Notes: generated by a model from the sequence alone, not told the origin. 16,594 nucleotides of DNA from an uncultured Lachnospira sp. (GCA_934358235.1 CAKRKK010000030.1:1-16594), one strand, 5' to 3'. Numbered from the stretch's first letter, positions 1 through 7,473 are shown. Numbers and translations are program-made.

Positions 1-2
1 TT

Positions 3-728
3 GAATGGGCCTGGTTCATTTTTAATAAATATTCAACATTATTTCTTAAAGCTACGTGGGTAACACTTTATGTAGCACTTATAGGAACTGTGTTAGGCTT
101 TGTACTTGGTTTTGCCGTAGGTATAATCAATACAGTAAAGATTCATAAAGAGGATAATATAGTAAAGAAGGTTCTGCTTCATATATTAAAGGCAATAGTA
201 GTTGTGTATGTTGAAATATTCAGGGATACACCAATGATTGTACAGGGCATGGTTATCTACTATGGATTAAGACAGAATGACATTATGATTACATCAATCA
301 TAGCAGGTATTCTTGTAACAACACTTAATACCGGAGCTTATATGGGTGAAACGGTAAGAGCAGGTATCAAGTCAGTAGATGCAGGTCAGGAGGAAGGTGC
401 CCTTGCTATGGGTATGTCACATTTTAAAGCTATGTTATACATAATAGTTCCACAGGCTTTAAGAAATGTAATACCTGAAATGTGTAACACCTTTGTTAAC
501 AACTTAAAGATGACCTCAGTACTTAATGTTATAGGTGTATCAGAGCTTTTCCTTATGGCAAAGACAGCAGGTGGTGCTTATTATAAGTACTTTGAATCAT
601 ATATAGTTATTTCAATAATCTACTTTATTCTCTGTTTCGTATTTAACAGATTATTCTCAGTAATTGAAAAGAAGCTTCAGGGAAGAAGTGATTATGAGCT
701 GGCTACAGAGTATCTGGAAAATGAATGA
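3..728 (+). CDS. Polar amino acid ABC transporter permease, 5'-truncated by window edge
   Basis: This is the membrane subunit of an amino acid importer of the HisM/GlnP type. The frame is open from position 3, so 241 residues are visible and the true start lies upstream of the window. A GTG at 90 could be taken as a start, but the codons before it (FLKATWVTLYVALIGTV) encode the usual first helix of this family, so the gene is partial rather than short. The cytoplasmic EAA loop that docks on the ATPase is visible as EEGALAMGMSHFKAMLYIIV followed by PQALRN. Several hydrophobic helices flank it. The ATPase gene follows after a 41-nt gap. The substrate-binding protein is not in the window and is expected upstream. 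The family call is firm; the substrate cannot be read from the sequence. Confidence 0.93.
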   Translation, partial: EWAWFIFNKYSTLFLKATWVTLYVALIGTVLGFVLGFAVGIINTVKIHKEDNIVKKVLLHILKAIVVVYVEIFRDTPMIVQGMVIYYGLRQNDIMITSIIAGILVTTLNTGAYMGETVRAGIKSVDAGQEEGALAMGMSHFKAMLYIIVPQALRNVIPEMCNTFVNNLKMTSVLNVIGVSELFLMAKTAGGAYYKYFESYIVISIIYFILCFVFNRLFSVIEKKLQGRSDYELATEYLENE

Positions 729-757
729 TTAAATAGTGCTATGTATAAATGCAGAAC

Positions 758-763
758 AGGAGG
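758..763 (+). promoter_or_regulatory. Ribosome binding site deciding the ATPase start
   Basis: A perfect AGGAGG lies 6 nt before the ATG at 770. An upstream in-frame ATG at 749 would place this site inside the coding region and has no Shine-Dalgarno of its own. The start at 770 also gives the usual N-terminus of this ATPase family. Confidence 0.85.
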
Positions 764-769
764 CGGGTT

Positions 770-1528
770 ATGGCAGATTCAATTATAAAGGTAGAAAATC
801 TTGTAAAGTCCTTCGGTGACCATGAGGTTTTAAAGAAAATAGATTTTGAAATATCAAAGGGTGAGGTTGTATGTATTATCGGATCTTCCGGTTCTGGTAA
901 GTCAACACTTTTAAGATGTATTAATCATCTTGAAACACCAACAAGTGGAAAAATACTTTTCCATGGTGACGAGGTTAAGAACACACAGTCATCACTTACG
1001 AAATACAGATCACAGGTTGGAATGGTATTCCAGTCATTTAATCTGTTTAACAATATGACAGTATTAAAAAACTGCATGTTCGGAGTACAGAAAATATTAC
1101 ATCTTAGTAAGGAAGAGGCAAAGCTAAGAGCTATAAAGCACTTAAGAGAGGTTGGAATGGCAGCTTATATCAATGCTCATCCGGCACAGTTATCAGGTGG
1201 ACAGAAGCAGAGAGTTGCTATCGCAAGAGGATTATGTATGAATCCGGAGGTACTTCTGTTTGACGAGCCAACCTCAGCGCTTGATCCAGAGATGGTAGGC
1301 GAGGTTCTTAATGTTATGAAGGAGCTTGCAGATGAGGGACTTACAATGATTATAGTAACTCATGAGATGGAGTTTGCTAAAAATGTATCAACAAGAACAA
1401 TATTTATGGATAACGGATATGTTGTTGAGGATGAAAGTCCAGACATCTTATTCACCAATCCTAAGAATGAAAGAACAAAGGAATTCTTAACAAGATATAT
1501 GGAAAGCGGAGTTAAGAAAGGTGCTTAG
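770..1528 (+). CDS. Amino acid ABC transporter ATP-binding protein (GlnQ/HisP type)
   Basis: This 252-residue cytoplasmic ATPase powers the amino acid importer whose permease lies just upstream. Walker A is GSSGSGKST (residues 38-46), the Q-loop is in MVFQSFNLF (86-94), the signature is LSGGQKQR (141-148), Walker B is LLFDEP (162-167) followed by the D-loop SALD, and the switch histidine is H198 in VTHEM. The length and the polar-amino-acid-type motif [11 protein letters not shown] are typical of GlnQ/HisP relatives. The start at 770 was chosen because AGGAGG sits 6 nt upstream. It forms an operon with the permease. A 76-nt gap with an imperfect inverted repeat separates it from the next gene. 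The substrate (glutamine, histidine, cystine or another) cannot be decided. Confidence 0.95.
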   Translation: MADSIIKVENLVKSFGDHEVLKKIDFEISKGEVVCIIGSSGSGKSTLLRCINHLETPTSGKILFHGDEVKNTQSSLTKYRSQVGMVFQSFNLFNNMTVLKNCMFGVQKILHLSKEEAKLRAIKHLREVGMAAYINAHPAQLSGGQKQRVAIARGLCMNPEVLLFDEPTSALDPEMVGEVLNVMKELADEGLTMIIVTHEMEFAKNVSTRTIFMDNGYVVEDESPDILFTNPKNERTKEFLTRYMESGVKKGA

Positions 1529-1546
1529 TAAAAAAATTCATATGAT

Positions 1547-1579
1547 GGATTAGCAGCTGTGCACACCTGGTACTAATCC
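1547..1579 (+). repeat. Inverted repeat between importer ATPase and next gene
   Basis: GGATTAG (1547-1553) and CTAATCC (1573-1579) are exact inverted arms of 7 bp around a 19-nt loop that contains the palindrome TGTGCACA. No T-tract follows, so it is not a clear intrinsic terminator. It could be a weak mRNA structure separating the importer genes from the downstream gene. Confidence 0.35.
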
Positions 1580-1604
1580 GTTATGCGTAAAAAGGTGCGC
1601 AGAA

Positions 1605-2303
1605 ATGAGGACTAATATGGATAATTTGGTTATTACAGTTGCCAGAGGCTTTGGTAGTTGTGGAAAAAGAATAGCAAAACAGATAGCAGATGATCTTGGA
1701 ATACATTGTTATGAAAACAGAATTCTGATGCTGGCATCACAGATGAGTGGTCTTGATGAGGAAGTGTTTGCAGAGGTTAATGAAAAGCTGAGAAACCAGA
1801 ATGTTTTTTCGGCATTTCTTAAGGGACTTCCTATGCAGCGTTCACCTAAGGTTGAAGACAGAAAGTTCGTATCAGATGAGAAGCTGTTTGAATATCAGAA
1901 ACAGATTATAGAACAGCTTGCAGATACAGAAAGCTGCGTTATTGTAGGTAAATGTGCTGACTGGATATTAAAGGACAGACCAAATGTAATAAGTCTGTAT
2001 ATAGAAGCTCCAAGAAGCTTTACACTTAAGGAAATCATGGACAGAATGGGTGTTAATGAGGCAACAGCAGCAAGATCCATCACACAGACAGATAAATATC
2101 GTGCAGAGTATTATGAACACTATACAGGCGGTAATTACTGGACGAATCCTGTTAACTACGACCTTACCATTAACACAGAAAGGGTTGGCTTTGAAGGTGC
2201 GGTTAAGCTGGTAAAGGACTATATTAGTATAAAGTACCCTGATTTTAAAATAGGTAATTGTGGCATAGCTGCCGGGGATAAAAAAGTAGTCTCTATGAAA
2301 TAA
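1605..2303 (+). CDS. Cytidylate kinase-like family protein
   Basis: This 232-residue protein resembles the cytidylate-kinase-like family of anaerobic Firmicutes, which has a P-loop NMP-kinase fold and is usually of unknown substrate. The N-terminus VITVARGFGSCGKRIAKQIA matches the modified P-loop of the family, normally GSGG; here a cysteine (C19) replaces a glycine. The block CVIVGKCADWILKDRP near residues 111-126 and the later stretch around TDKYRAEYYEHYTGG (near 162-176) are also family hallmarks. The last ~20 residues (IGNCGIAAGDKKVVSMK) look like an added tail. The ATG at 1605 has AAAGGTG 7 nt upstream; an in-frame ATG at 1617 is a possible alternative. It is not the housekeeping CMP kinase, which has a canonical loop. 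A link to the flanking transport and catabolic genes is not shown. Confidence 0.82.
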   Translation: MRTNMDNLVITVARGFGSCGKRIAKQIADDLGIHCYENRILMLASQMSGLDEEVFAEVNEKLRNQNVFSAFLKGLPMQRSPKVEDRKFVSDEKLFEYQKQIIEQLADTESCVIVGKCADWILKDRPNVISLYIEAPRSFTLKEIMDRMGVNEATAARSITQTDKYRAEYYEHYTGGNYWTNPVNYDLTINTERVGFEGAVKLVKDYISIKYPDFKIGNCGIAAGDKKVVSMK

Positions 2304-2347
2304 ATAATGTCTGGGATGTGTACGAATTGCGGAAGGTGGTGGTGTAT

Positions 2348-3106
2348 ATGCAGGTTAAAACATATCTTATATCTAAGGCTGTAAGCTATCATGAGCTTAT
2401 ACTGGAAGATGGATATATTAATAAGATATATATGATTGATAATCCAGACCAGGAAATATACGCCATACCTGATGCCTGCCTTGATATGCAGTTCGTATAT
2501 GAGAAGGGACGTTTTGTGCCATATGTATGCGGGACACATACTGAGGTAAGCCGGGCTTTCATAAGTGGCAGCAAAAAAACATTTGGAGTCAAATTCGAAC
2601 CAGGAGTTGTACCTGATTTTATGAAGGATTATGCAGGTGAGCTTGTCTGTGCAAGAAGAAATGTATCAGAGGTGGAAACATTAAGTAACATAGCAGGGCA
2701 ATTCGGGAAGGATATGTCCTTTGAGGATATGACAGATATATTTATCGCCGATTTCCTATATGCTGATTACTTTAAGGAAAGAAAAAATATAATTGTCCAG
2801 ATAGCAGGTATCATACACAATAAAAAAGGGTGTGTGACGATAGCAGATATAGCTGGACAGACGGGATATAACCAGCGTTACCTCGACCGTGTATTTAAGG
2901 AATCGCTTGGAGTATCCATGAAGAAGTATGCTGGAATCATCAGGATTCAGAAAGCAATATATTATCTTCAGAAAAATCTCACGTATGAGATATATGAAAG
3001 ACTTGGATATTACGATCAGGCACACTTTATTAAGGATTTTAAAAAGAATACTTCACTGACACCGAACCAGTTTGGAAAGGCTAATAGTGAACTGAATATA
3101 GTATAA
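2348..3106 (+). CDS. AraC-family transcriptional regulator
   Basis: This 252-residue protein has an N-terminal sensor-like region (about 1-150) and a C-terminal AraC DNA-binding domain (about 162-245). The first helix-turn-helix is VTIADIAGQTGYNQRYLDRV, followed by FKESLGVSMKKY. The second is in LGYYDQAHFIKDFKKNTSLTPNQF, a strong AraC signature. The N-terminal half includes IPDACLDMQFVY and CGTHTEVSRAFISG, resembling the small beta domain found in uncharacterised AraC proteins; its ligand is unknown. The ATG at 2348 follows a GGAAGG-like site; an in-frame GTG at 2318 is less likely. The gene ends 163 nt before the aminotransferase gene, which has its own strong promoter, so it is a good candidate for the local activator of the downstream catabolic genes (inference). 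Confidence 0.9.
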   Translation: MQVKTYLISKAVSYHELILEDGYINKIYMIDNPDQEIYAIPDACLDMQFVYEKGRFVPYVCGTHTEVSRAFISGSKKTFGVKFEPGVVPDFMKDYAGELVCARRNVSEVETLSNIAGQFGKDMSFEDMTDIFIADFLYADYFKERKNIIVQIAGIIHNKKGCVTIADIAGQTGYNQRYLDRVFKESLGVSMKKYAGIIRIQKAIYYLQKNLTYEIYERLGYYDQAHFIKDFKKNTSLTPNQFGKANSELNIV

Positions 3107-3122
3107 AAAGGGGGCAGGGACT

Positions 3123-3203
3123 ATGAATAGCATAAATACTTCAGAAATAGTTAAAGAAGATATAGTAAAAAAGAGCCTTGCTCATTGGAGGGAATATCTG
3201 TGA
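3123..3203 (+). pseudogene. 26-codon remnant of a duplicated aminotransferase 5' end
   Basis: A GGGGGCAGGGA ribosome binding site precedes an ATG and 26 codons ending in TGA. The peptide matches the start of the downstream aminotransferase: 12 of its first 22 residues are identical without gaps, including SLAHW at residues 18-22 of both, and the DNA shares GAGCCTTGCTCA. After SLAHW the match ends abruptly (REYL, stop). The simplest reading is the leftover of a tandem duplication of the aminotransferase gene after deletion of the rest. A translated leader peptide is the alternative, but the strong promoter of the aminotransferase lies downstream of it, so transcripts from that promoter would not carry it. 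Confidence 0.65.
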
Positions 3204-3215
3204 TTATCCAGCATT

Positions 3216-3245
3216 TTGACAGCAAGTGAACAGTAAGCAGATAAT
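3216..3245 (+). promoter_or_regulatory. Sigma-A promoter of the aminotransferase gene
   Basis: A consensus -35 TTGACA (3216-3221) is followed after 18 bp by the -10 GATAAT (3240-3245). Transcription would begin near 3252, giving a leader of about 18 nt containing AGGAGG (3256-3261) and then ATG at 3270. It is the best promoter match seen in the window and probably drives the aminotransferase, kinase-SDR and possibly the AEC transporter genes. The AraC-type regulator encoded just upstream may act here; no repeated operator half-sites were recognised. Confidence 0.75.
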
Positions 3246-3255
3246 AAAAGAATGC

Positions 3256-3261
3256 AGGAGG
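3256..3261 (+). promoter_or_regulatory. Ribosome binding site deciding the aminotransferase start
   Basis: AGGAGG lies 8 nt before the ATG at 3270. An in-frame ATG at 3252 coincides with the predicted transcription start and would contain this site in its coding region, so it is rejected. Confidence 0.85.
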
Positions 3262-3269
3262 ATACAGCT

Positions 3270-4535
3270 ATGAGTTTTATTAATAATCCAGATATAACAA
3301 AGGAAGAAGTATTAAAGGAGAGCCTTGCTCACTGGAATGTAGGAAAAACACAGGAATGGATAGACCGCGATATGGCTATTGTAATGGGGAAAAGAGAAGG
3401 CTATTGCTTCTGGGATCTTGATGGAAGAAAGTTCCTTGATATACATATTAATGGAGGAACTTATAATCTGGGACACAGAAACCCAGAGATTATAAGTGCA
3501 CTTACAGAGGCCATGACAGAGCTTGACATAGGCAACCATCATTTTACAGGTATAACAAAGGCTATGCTTGCAAAACAGCTTACAGAGCTTTGTCCTGACG
3601 GACTGGATTATGCGTGCTTTTCAACCTGTGGTGGAGAGGCAGTTGATCTTGCTATAAAGAGTGCCAGATATGCTACACAACGTAAGCGTGTTGTATCTAT
3701 TGAAGGCTGTTATCACGGACATACAGGATTGTCTGTATCAACAGGTGATGCAAGATTCAAGGATCCCTTCTTATGTCAGGGAGCTCCGGGAGAATTCGTA
3801 CAGGTTCCTCTTAATGACCTGGATGCTATGGAGGCAGAGCTTAAAAAAGAGGATGTTGCGTGTGTAATTATAGAGTCCCTTCTTGCAACATATGGTTTTC
3901 CAATTCCTGATAAGGGATATCTTGCAGGAGTCAAGAAGCTGTGTGAAAAGTATGGAACACTTTACATAGCAGATGAAACACAGACAGGACTTATGAGAAC
4001 CGGGAAAATGTGGTGCTTTGAACACGAGGGCTTTGTTCCGGATATGATTACAACTGCTAAAGGCTTTGGCGGAGGCATATATCCTATATCAGCAACTGTT
4101 ATGAACAGAAAGGCAGCCAGCTGGATGTTTGATATAGGAAGAATGCATGGTTCAACCTGTGGAAATTCAGAGCTTGGCTGTGTTGTTGCGATGAAGGTGC
4201 TTGAGATAACTACGCGTAAGGAAACAGTTGATAATATTAATAAGAATACAAAGCTGCTTACAGAGCGTGTTAATGCTCTTATGGATAAATATGACGGCTT
4301 TCTTACAGGTTATACCCAGAGAGGCGTTATTATGGGAATTAACTTTGCTTGTGAGGATGCGAGTAAGACTATATGTAAGCCATTATTTGATAATGGTGTA
4401 TGGTCGCATAATTCAAGACTTCATCCTAATACACTCCAGATGAAGTTAGGACTTTTATGCGATGATGCATTTATGGATGAGTTGTTTGAAAAGATAGACA
4501 AGGGACTTGCACAGGCTGTAAATATGAAAAAATAA
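3270..4535 (+). CDS. Class III PLP-dependent aminotransferase-fold enzyme
   Basis: This 421-residue cytoplasmic PLP enzyme belongs to the class III group that includes omega-amino acid transaminases, glutamate-1-semialdehyde aminomutase and the AGXT2L phospho-lyases. Visible cofactor elements are STCGGEAVDLA (118-128, phosphate binding), YHGHTG (148-153, ring stacking), D235 in IADETQTG (pyridine nitrogen) and the Schiff-base lysine K264 in TTAKGFGGG. HGSTCGNSELG (293-303) is the second-subunit loop, with cysteine where phenylalanine is common and one glycine fewer than usual. The length is normal. It probably shares a transcript with the kinase-SDR gene 80 nt downstream, suggesting they act on one substrate. 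Transamination of an omega-amine and elimination from a phosphorylated hydroxy-amine are both possible; sequence alone does not decide. Confidence 0.92.
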   Translation: MSFINNPDITKEEVLKESLAHWNVGKTQEWIDRDMAIVMGKREGYCFWDLDGRKFLDIHINGGTYNLGHRNPEIISALTEAMTELDIGNHHFTGITKAMLAKQLTELCPDGLDYACFSTCGGEAVDLAIKSARYATQRKRVVSIEGCYHGHTGLSVSTGDARFKDPFLCQGAPGEFVQVPLNDLDAMEAELKKEDVACVIIESLLATYGFPIPDKGYLAGVKKLCEKYGTLYIADETQTGLMRTGKMWCFEHEGFVPDMITTAKGFGGGIYPISATVMNRKAASWMFDIGRMHGSTCGNSELGCVVAMKVLEITTRKETVDNINKNTKLLTERVNALMDKYDGFLTGYTQRGVIMGINFACEDASKTICKPLFDNGVWSHNSRLHPNTLQMKLGLLCDDAFMDELFEKIDKGLAQAVNMKK

Positions 4536-4566
4536 ATATAAAAATAAACATAGAAATAAATATAAC
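4529..4566 (+). repeat. A-rich imperfect tandem repeat between aminotransferase and kinase-SDR genes
   Basis: The stop codon of the aminotransferase gene lies in a run of AAATAAATATA-like units (near 4530-4540, 4541-4551 and 4554-4564, roughly 11-13 nt apart), rich in A and almost free of G and C. Such a stretch is unstructured in mRNA. No terminator is seen between the two genes, which supports read-through. Confidence 0.45.
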
Positions 4567-4615
4567 AAAACTAATATGAAAAGTAAGTAGTATGGAATAA
4601 TACGAGGAAACAGCT

Positions 4616-6430
4616 ATGAAGGATACACCACAATCATTATTAGAGGATGTTAAAAATAATCTGCCATTATTATATGATGTTGAAGAGGATTATCAGGTAA
4701 GTCTTTTAAAGTACTCGGAAAATATTATATACAAGGTTGAGTTTGGCAAAAGCAGCCCTGTTGTGTTCCGTATACATAGGCCGGGATATCACGATATAGA
4801 AGAGCTTGAGGGCGAAATAAGATGGATGGATGAAATACATAAGGATACACAGGTCAGACTTCCAGTAGTATATCGTGGACGTGATGGCGGATTTCTTCAA
4901 AAAATGCGGACATCAGGCGGGGAAAATGTATACTGCTCTGTTATCTCCTTTTTATATGGAAGTCCACTTGGAGAGCTTAAGGGTGAGGCTTTGCTGGATG
5001 GTCTTGAAAAGCTTGGAGAGATTACAGCCAGACTCCATATACAGTCAATAAACAGGGATAAATCAGTTAAAATAAAAAGATTCTGCTGGGATATTAATAA
5101 CCTTTTTGGTGATAATGGCGATGGAATATGGGGGAGCTGGCGGGATTATGAAGGAATCACAGCTCATGATTACCGTATTCTTGAAAAATGTACCGAAAAT
5201 ATCAAAAAAGAGCTTAATCATTATGGGAGAAGTAATGACAGGTATGGTCTTATTCATGCAGACCTGCATTTTTACAACGTAATCAGTTATGAAGGCAATG
5301 ACCAGATAATTGATTTTGATGATTGTGGATATGGGTTTTATATGTATGATATGGGCTGTGCGCTTGTCACATATTCCAAGAATCTTTGCGAACTTGAGGA
5401 GGCGTGGATAAGAGGCTATGAGAAGGTAAGAAGGCTTTCTGATGAAGATAAAAGACTGATACCTATGTTTGTTCTTATAAGAAGAATTACAAGACTTGCG
5501 TGGCTGTCTGGACATGCCGATAGTGATACAGCTAAGACAGTAGAGCCTGAGTATCTTAAGGTGACCGTAGATCTTGCAAGAGAGTGGCTTGAAGCTAATA
5601 CTAAGGTGGCTGTAATAACAGGAGCAGCTTCTGGAATAGGCTACGGAATTGCAAAGAAATTAAGCGAGGAGGGTATCAGAATAGCACTCATAGGAAGAAG
5701 TGATGATATATATGATGCCCAGAACAGCCTCATAGAATATGCCAAGGCAGCAGGTACAGCTTATTCATCAGGTTATTCTGACAGTATAGGAATTAAAGCC
5801 TACAAGTGTGATATAACAAGTAAATATATTGTTATTGATACAGTTGAGAACATAATTAAGGATTATGGCAGGATAGATATTCTTGTTAATAATGCCGGAG
5901 TTGCCAGAATTAACGCATTTGAGGAAACCAGGGAAGAACAGCTTGATATGCATATTAATACTAATATCAAGGGAACCTGGAATATGACACAGGCGGTTAT
6001 TCCATATATGAAGAAAAACAGGTATGGACGAATAGTTAATATGTCATCTGTTACAGGACCATATGAATGTGATAGGGGTTATAGTGCTTATGCAGCAACA
6101 AAGGCAGCTCTGATAGGCTTTACGAAGGCAATAGCCTCAGAATACGCAGAATATGGAATAACCTGTAATGCAGTATGTCCGGGCTTTATATTAACACCTA
6201 ATGTATTAAGAAGTGCTAAGACTACTAATCCAGATGATCCGCAGAGTGTTATAGATAAGATAGCAGATGCAGTACCAGTTAAAAAGCTAGGAACACCAGA
6301 GCAGATAGGAAGTCTGGTGGCATTCTTAGCAGGTGATAACGCAGAATACATTACAGGAACAGCCAATGTTATAGATGGCGGTAATATGATTCCGGAAACA
6401 AGCGTAATGGGAGTGCATAGCACGGAATAA
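4616..6430 (+). CDS. Fusion of APH/SrkA-type kinase and short-chain dehydrogenase
   Basis: This 604-residue protein joins two enzymes in one frame. Residues 1 to about 328 are a small-molecule kinase of the aminoglycoside phosphotransferase fold, nearest to the SrkA/homoserine-kinase-II type: FRIHRPGYHDIEELEGE (51-67), catalytic loop HADLHFYN (214-221, D216, N221) and metal-binding DFDD (233-236). Residues 329-604 are a classical SDR: TGAASGIG (335-342) for NAD(P), NNAG (425-428), N450, S478, and Y492-AAT-K496, ending with IDGGN. The junction REWLEANTKVAVITG has essentially no linker and no internal start or ribosome binding site, so it is a true fusion. The ATG follows CGAGGAAACAGCT, similar to the site before the aminotransferase gene. 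Phosphorylation and oxidation/reduction of related intermediates is inferred; the substrate is unknown. Confidence 0.9.
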   Translation: MKDTPQSLLEDVKNNLPLLYDVEEDYQVSLLKYSENIIYKVEFGKSSPVVFRIHRPGYHDIEELEGEIRWMDEIHKDTQVRLPVVYRGRDGGFLQKMRTSGGENVYCSVISFLYGSPLGELKGEALLDGLEKLGEITARLHIQSINRDKSVKIKRFCWDINNLFGDNGDGIWGSWRDYEGITAHDYRILEKCTENIKKELNHYGRSNDRYGLIHADLHFYNVISYEGNDQIIDFDDCGYGFYMYDMGCALVTYSKNLCELEEAWIRGYEKVRRLSDEDKRLIPMFVLIRRITRLAWLSGHADSDTAKTVEPEYLKVTVDLAREWLEANTKVAVITGAASGIGYGIAKKLSEEGIRIALIGRSDDIYDAQNSLIEYAKAAGTAYSSGYSDSIGIKAYKCDITSKYIVIDTVENIIKDYGRIDILVNNAGVARINAFEETREEQLDMHINTNIKGTWNMTQAVIPYMKKNRYGRIVNMSSVTGPYECDRGYSAYAATKAALIGFTKAIASEYAEYGITCNAVCPGFILTPNVLRSAKTTNPDDPQSVIDKIADAVPVKKLGTPEQIGSLVAFLAGDNAEYITGTANVIDGGNMIPETSVMGVHSTE

Positions 6431-6436
6431 TCCGTA

Positions 6437-6463
6437 GGTATCAAAGCCGGGGCTTTTGACACC
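6437..6463 (+). repeat. Stem-loop between kinase-SDR and AEC transporter genes
   Basis: GGTATCAAAGCC pairs with GGCTTTTGACACC, giving a stem of about 11 pairs with one G-U and one bulged base. No T-tract follows, so it is more likely an intercistronic mRNA structure than a complete terminator. Its right arm contains TTGACA (6456-6461), but there is no convincing -10 at the proper distance. Confidence 0.4.
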
Positions 6464-6518
6464 GACATCATACAATACAGATGTTAACATAATAGCATAC
6501 ATATAAGAGGTGAAGTGA

Positions 6519-7466
6519 ATGATTAAAATAATAGCAACAGCAGCGATATATCTTCTTACTATGCTTCTTGCATATGTATTAAAAAAGCTGGGACTTTTCC
6601 ATAAGGAAGATAAGAGGGTATTGTCAAACCTTATATTTTATGTCACATTACCGGCATCTCTTATTAGCGGTTTTAGTGGAGCCCAGGTTAACATATATTA
6701 TGTTGTGTCTATACTTATAGGCTTTGGCGTGAATACAGTTATGGTAATAGCCGGACAGCTCGCAGCAGCTCATAAGGAAAGCGATATGCAGGCTATATAT
6801 GCGGTAAATGCTTCAGGCTTTAATATGGCCTGCATAGCCATTCCCTTCCTTTCTAATTTCTATCCGGCAGGTGTTCCATATCTATGTATGTTTGATGTAG
6901 GAGATTCCTTTTATACGTTAGGCACGACATATGCTATTGCGAAAATGAGAATAAGCCAGAAAAATAAGGAACAGAATACATCTGAAATAAAATTGAATAA
7001 ATCGGACATAGGCGTACTGGAAATAGTTAAAAGTCTTTTTACGTCTATTCCCTTTGATGTGTATTTTATTATGACAGTATTATCCTTTCTTAATTACAGA
7101 TTACCGGATATAGTTATACAGGCGGCTGATTTCTGTGGACATGGTAATGGATTTCTTGCTATGATGATGATTGGAATATCGTTTGAGCTTAATATGAGCA
7201 GGGAAACAGCCGGTGAGGTGCTTCATCTGTTGTTATTAAGATATGGAATTGGAATAATATCAGCAATATTGATATTCTGTGTATTACCTGCACCGCTTGT
7301 TATGAGACAGATATTGGCAGCGGCAGTATTCTCATCAAGTGCAGCGGTATCCATAATATATTCAGAAAAGCTGGGAGTTTCGACTGATATAGCGGCAGCT
7401 CTCAATCCGTTATCAACAGCACTTATGATACCAATTATGGTAGTGGTCATAGCAATCACAATGTAG
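6519..7466 (+). CDS. AEC-family (auxin efflux carrier-like) membrane transporter
   Basis: This 315-residue integral membrane protein has the length and about ten hydrophobic segments expected of the AEC family, whose bacterial members move organic acids, amino acids or related metabolites. Family features are the N-terminal helix followed by YVLKKLGLFHKEDKRVLSNL, then IFYVTLPASLI, and the central NASGFNMACIAIPFL segment. A cytoplasmic loop rich in K, N and E (about 147-170) splits the two five-helix halves. The ATG follows AAGAGGTGAAGTGA. It lies 88 nt after the kinase-SDR gene in the same orientation and plausibly imports the substrate or exports an end product of that pathway (inference). 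The stop is followed by a 343-nt non-coding region, so this is probably the last gene of the unit. Confidence 0.9.
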   Translation: MIKIIATAAIYLLTMLLAYVLKKLGLFHKEDKRVLSNLIFYVTLPASLISGFSGAQVNIYYVVSILIGFGVNTVMVIAGQLAAAHKESDMQAIYAVNASGFNMACIAIPFLSNFYPAGVPYLCMFDVGDSFYTLGTTYAIAKMRISQKNKEQNTSEIKLNKSDIGVLEIVKSLFTSIPFDVYFIMTVLSFLNYRLPDIVIQAADFCGHGNGFLAMMMIGISFELNMSRETAGEVLHLLLLRYGIGIISAILIFCVLPAPLVMRQILAAAVFSSSAAVSIIYSEKLGVSTDIAAALNPLSTALMIPIMVVVIAITM

Positions 7467-7473
7467 GGACGTG

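Noticed and set aside
90..728. GTG at 90 as the start of the amino acid permease
   Set aside because: The frame is open to position 3 and the upstream codons encode the family's first helix, so the gene is cut by the window edge.
749..769. ATG at 749 as the start of the importer ATPase
   Set aside because: It has no ribosome binding site, while AGGAGG at 758-763 serves the ATG at 770.
2318..2347. GTG at 2318 as the start of the AraC regulator
   Set aside because: The ATG at 2348 has a GGAAGG-type site upstream and gives a normal N-terminus; the extra ten residues look like translated leader.
5063..5515. Minus-strand open frame of 150 codons
   Set aside because: It lies wholly inside the kinase-SDR gene, has no family resemblance or ribosome binding site, and mirrors the codon use of the sense gene.
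6456..6485. TTGACA at 6456 as a promoter for the AEC gene
   Set aside because: The hexamer at 18 bp is GATGTT, a poor -10, and TACAAT lies only 9 bp away; the TTGACA is also part of a hairpin arm.
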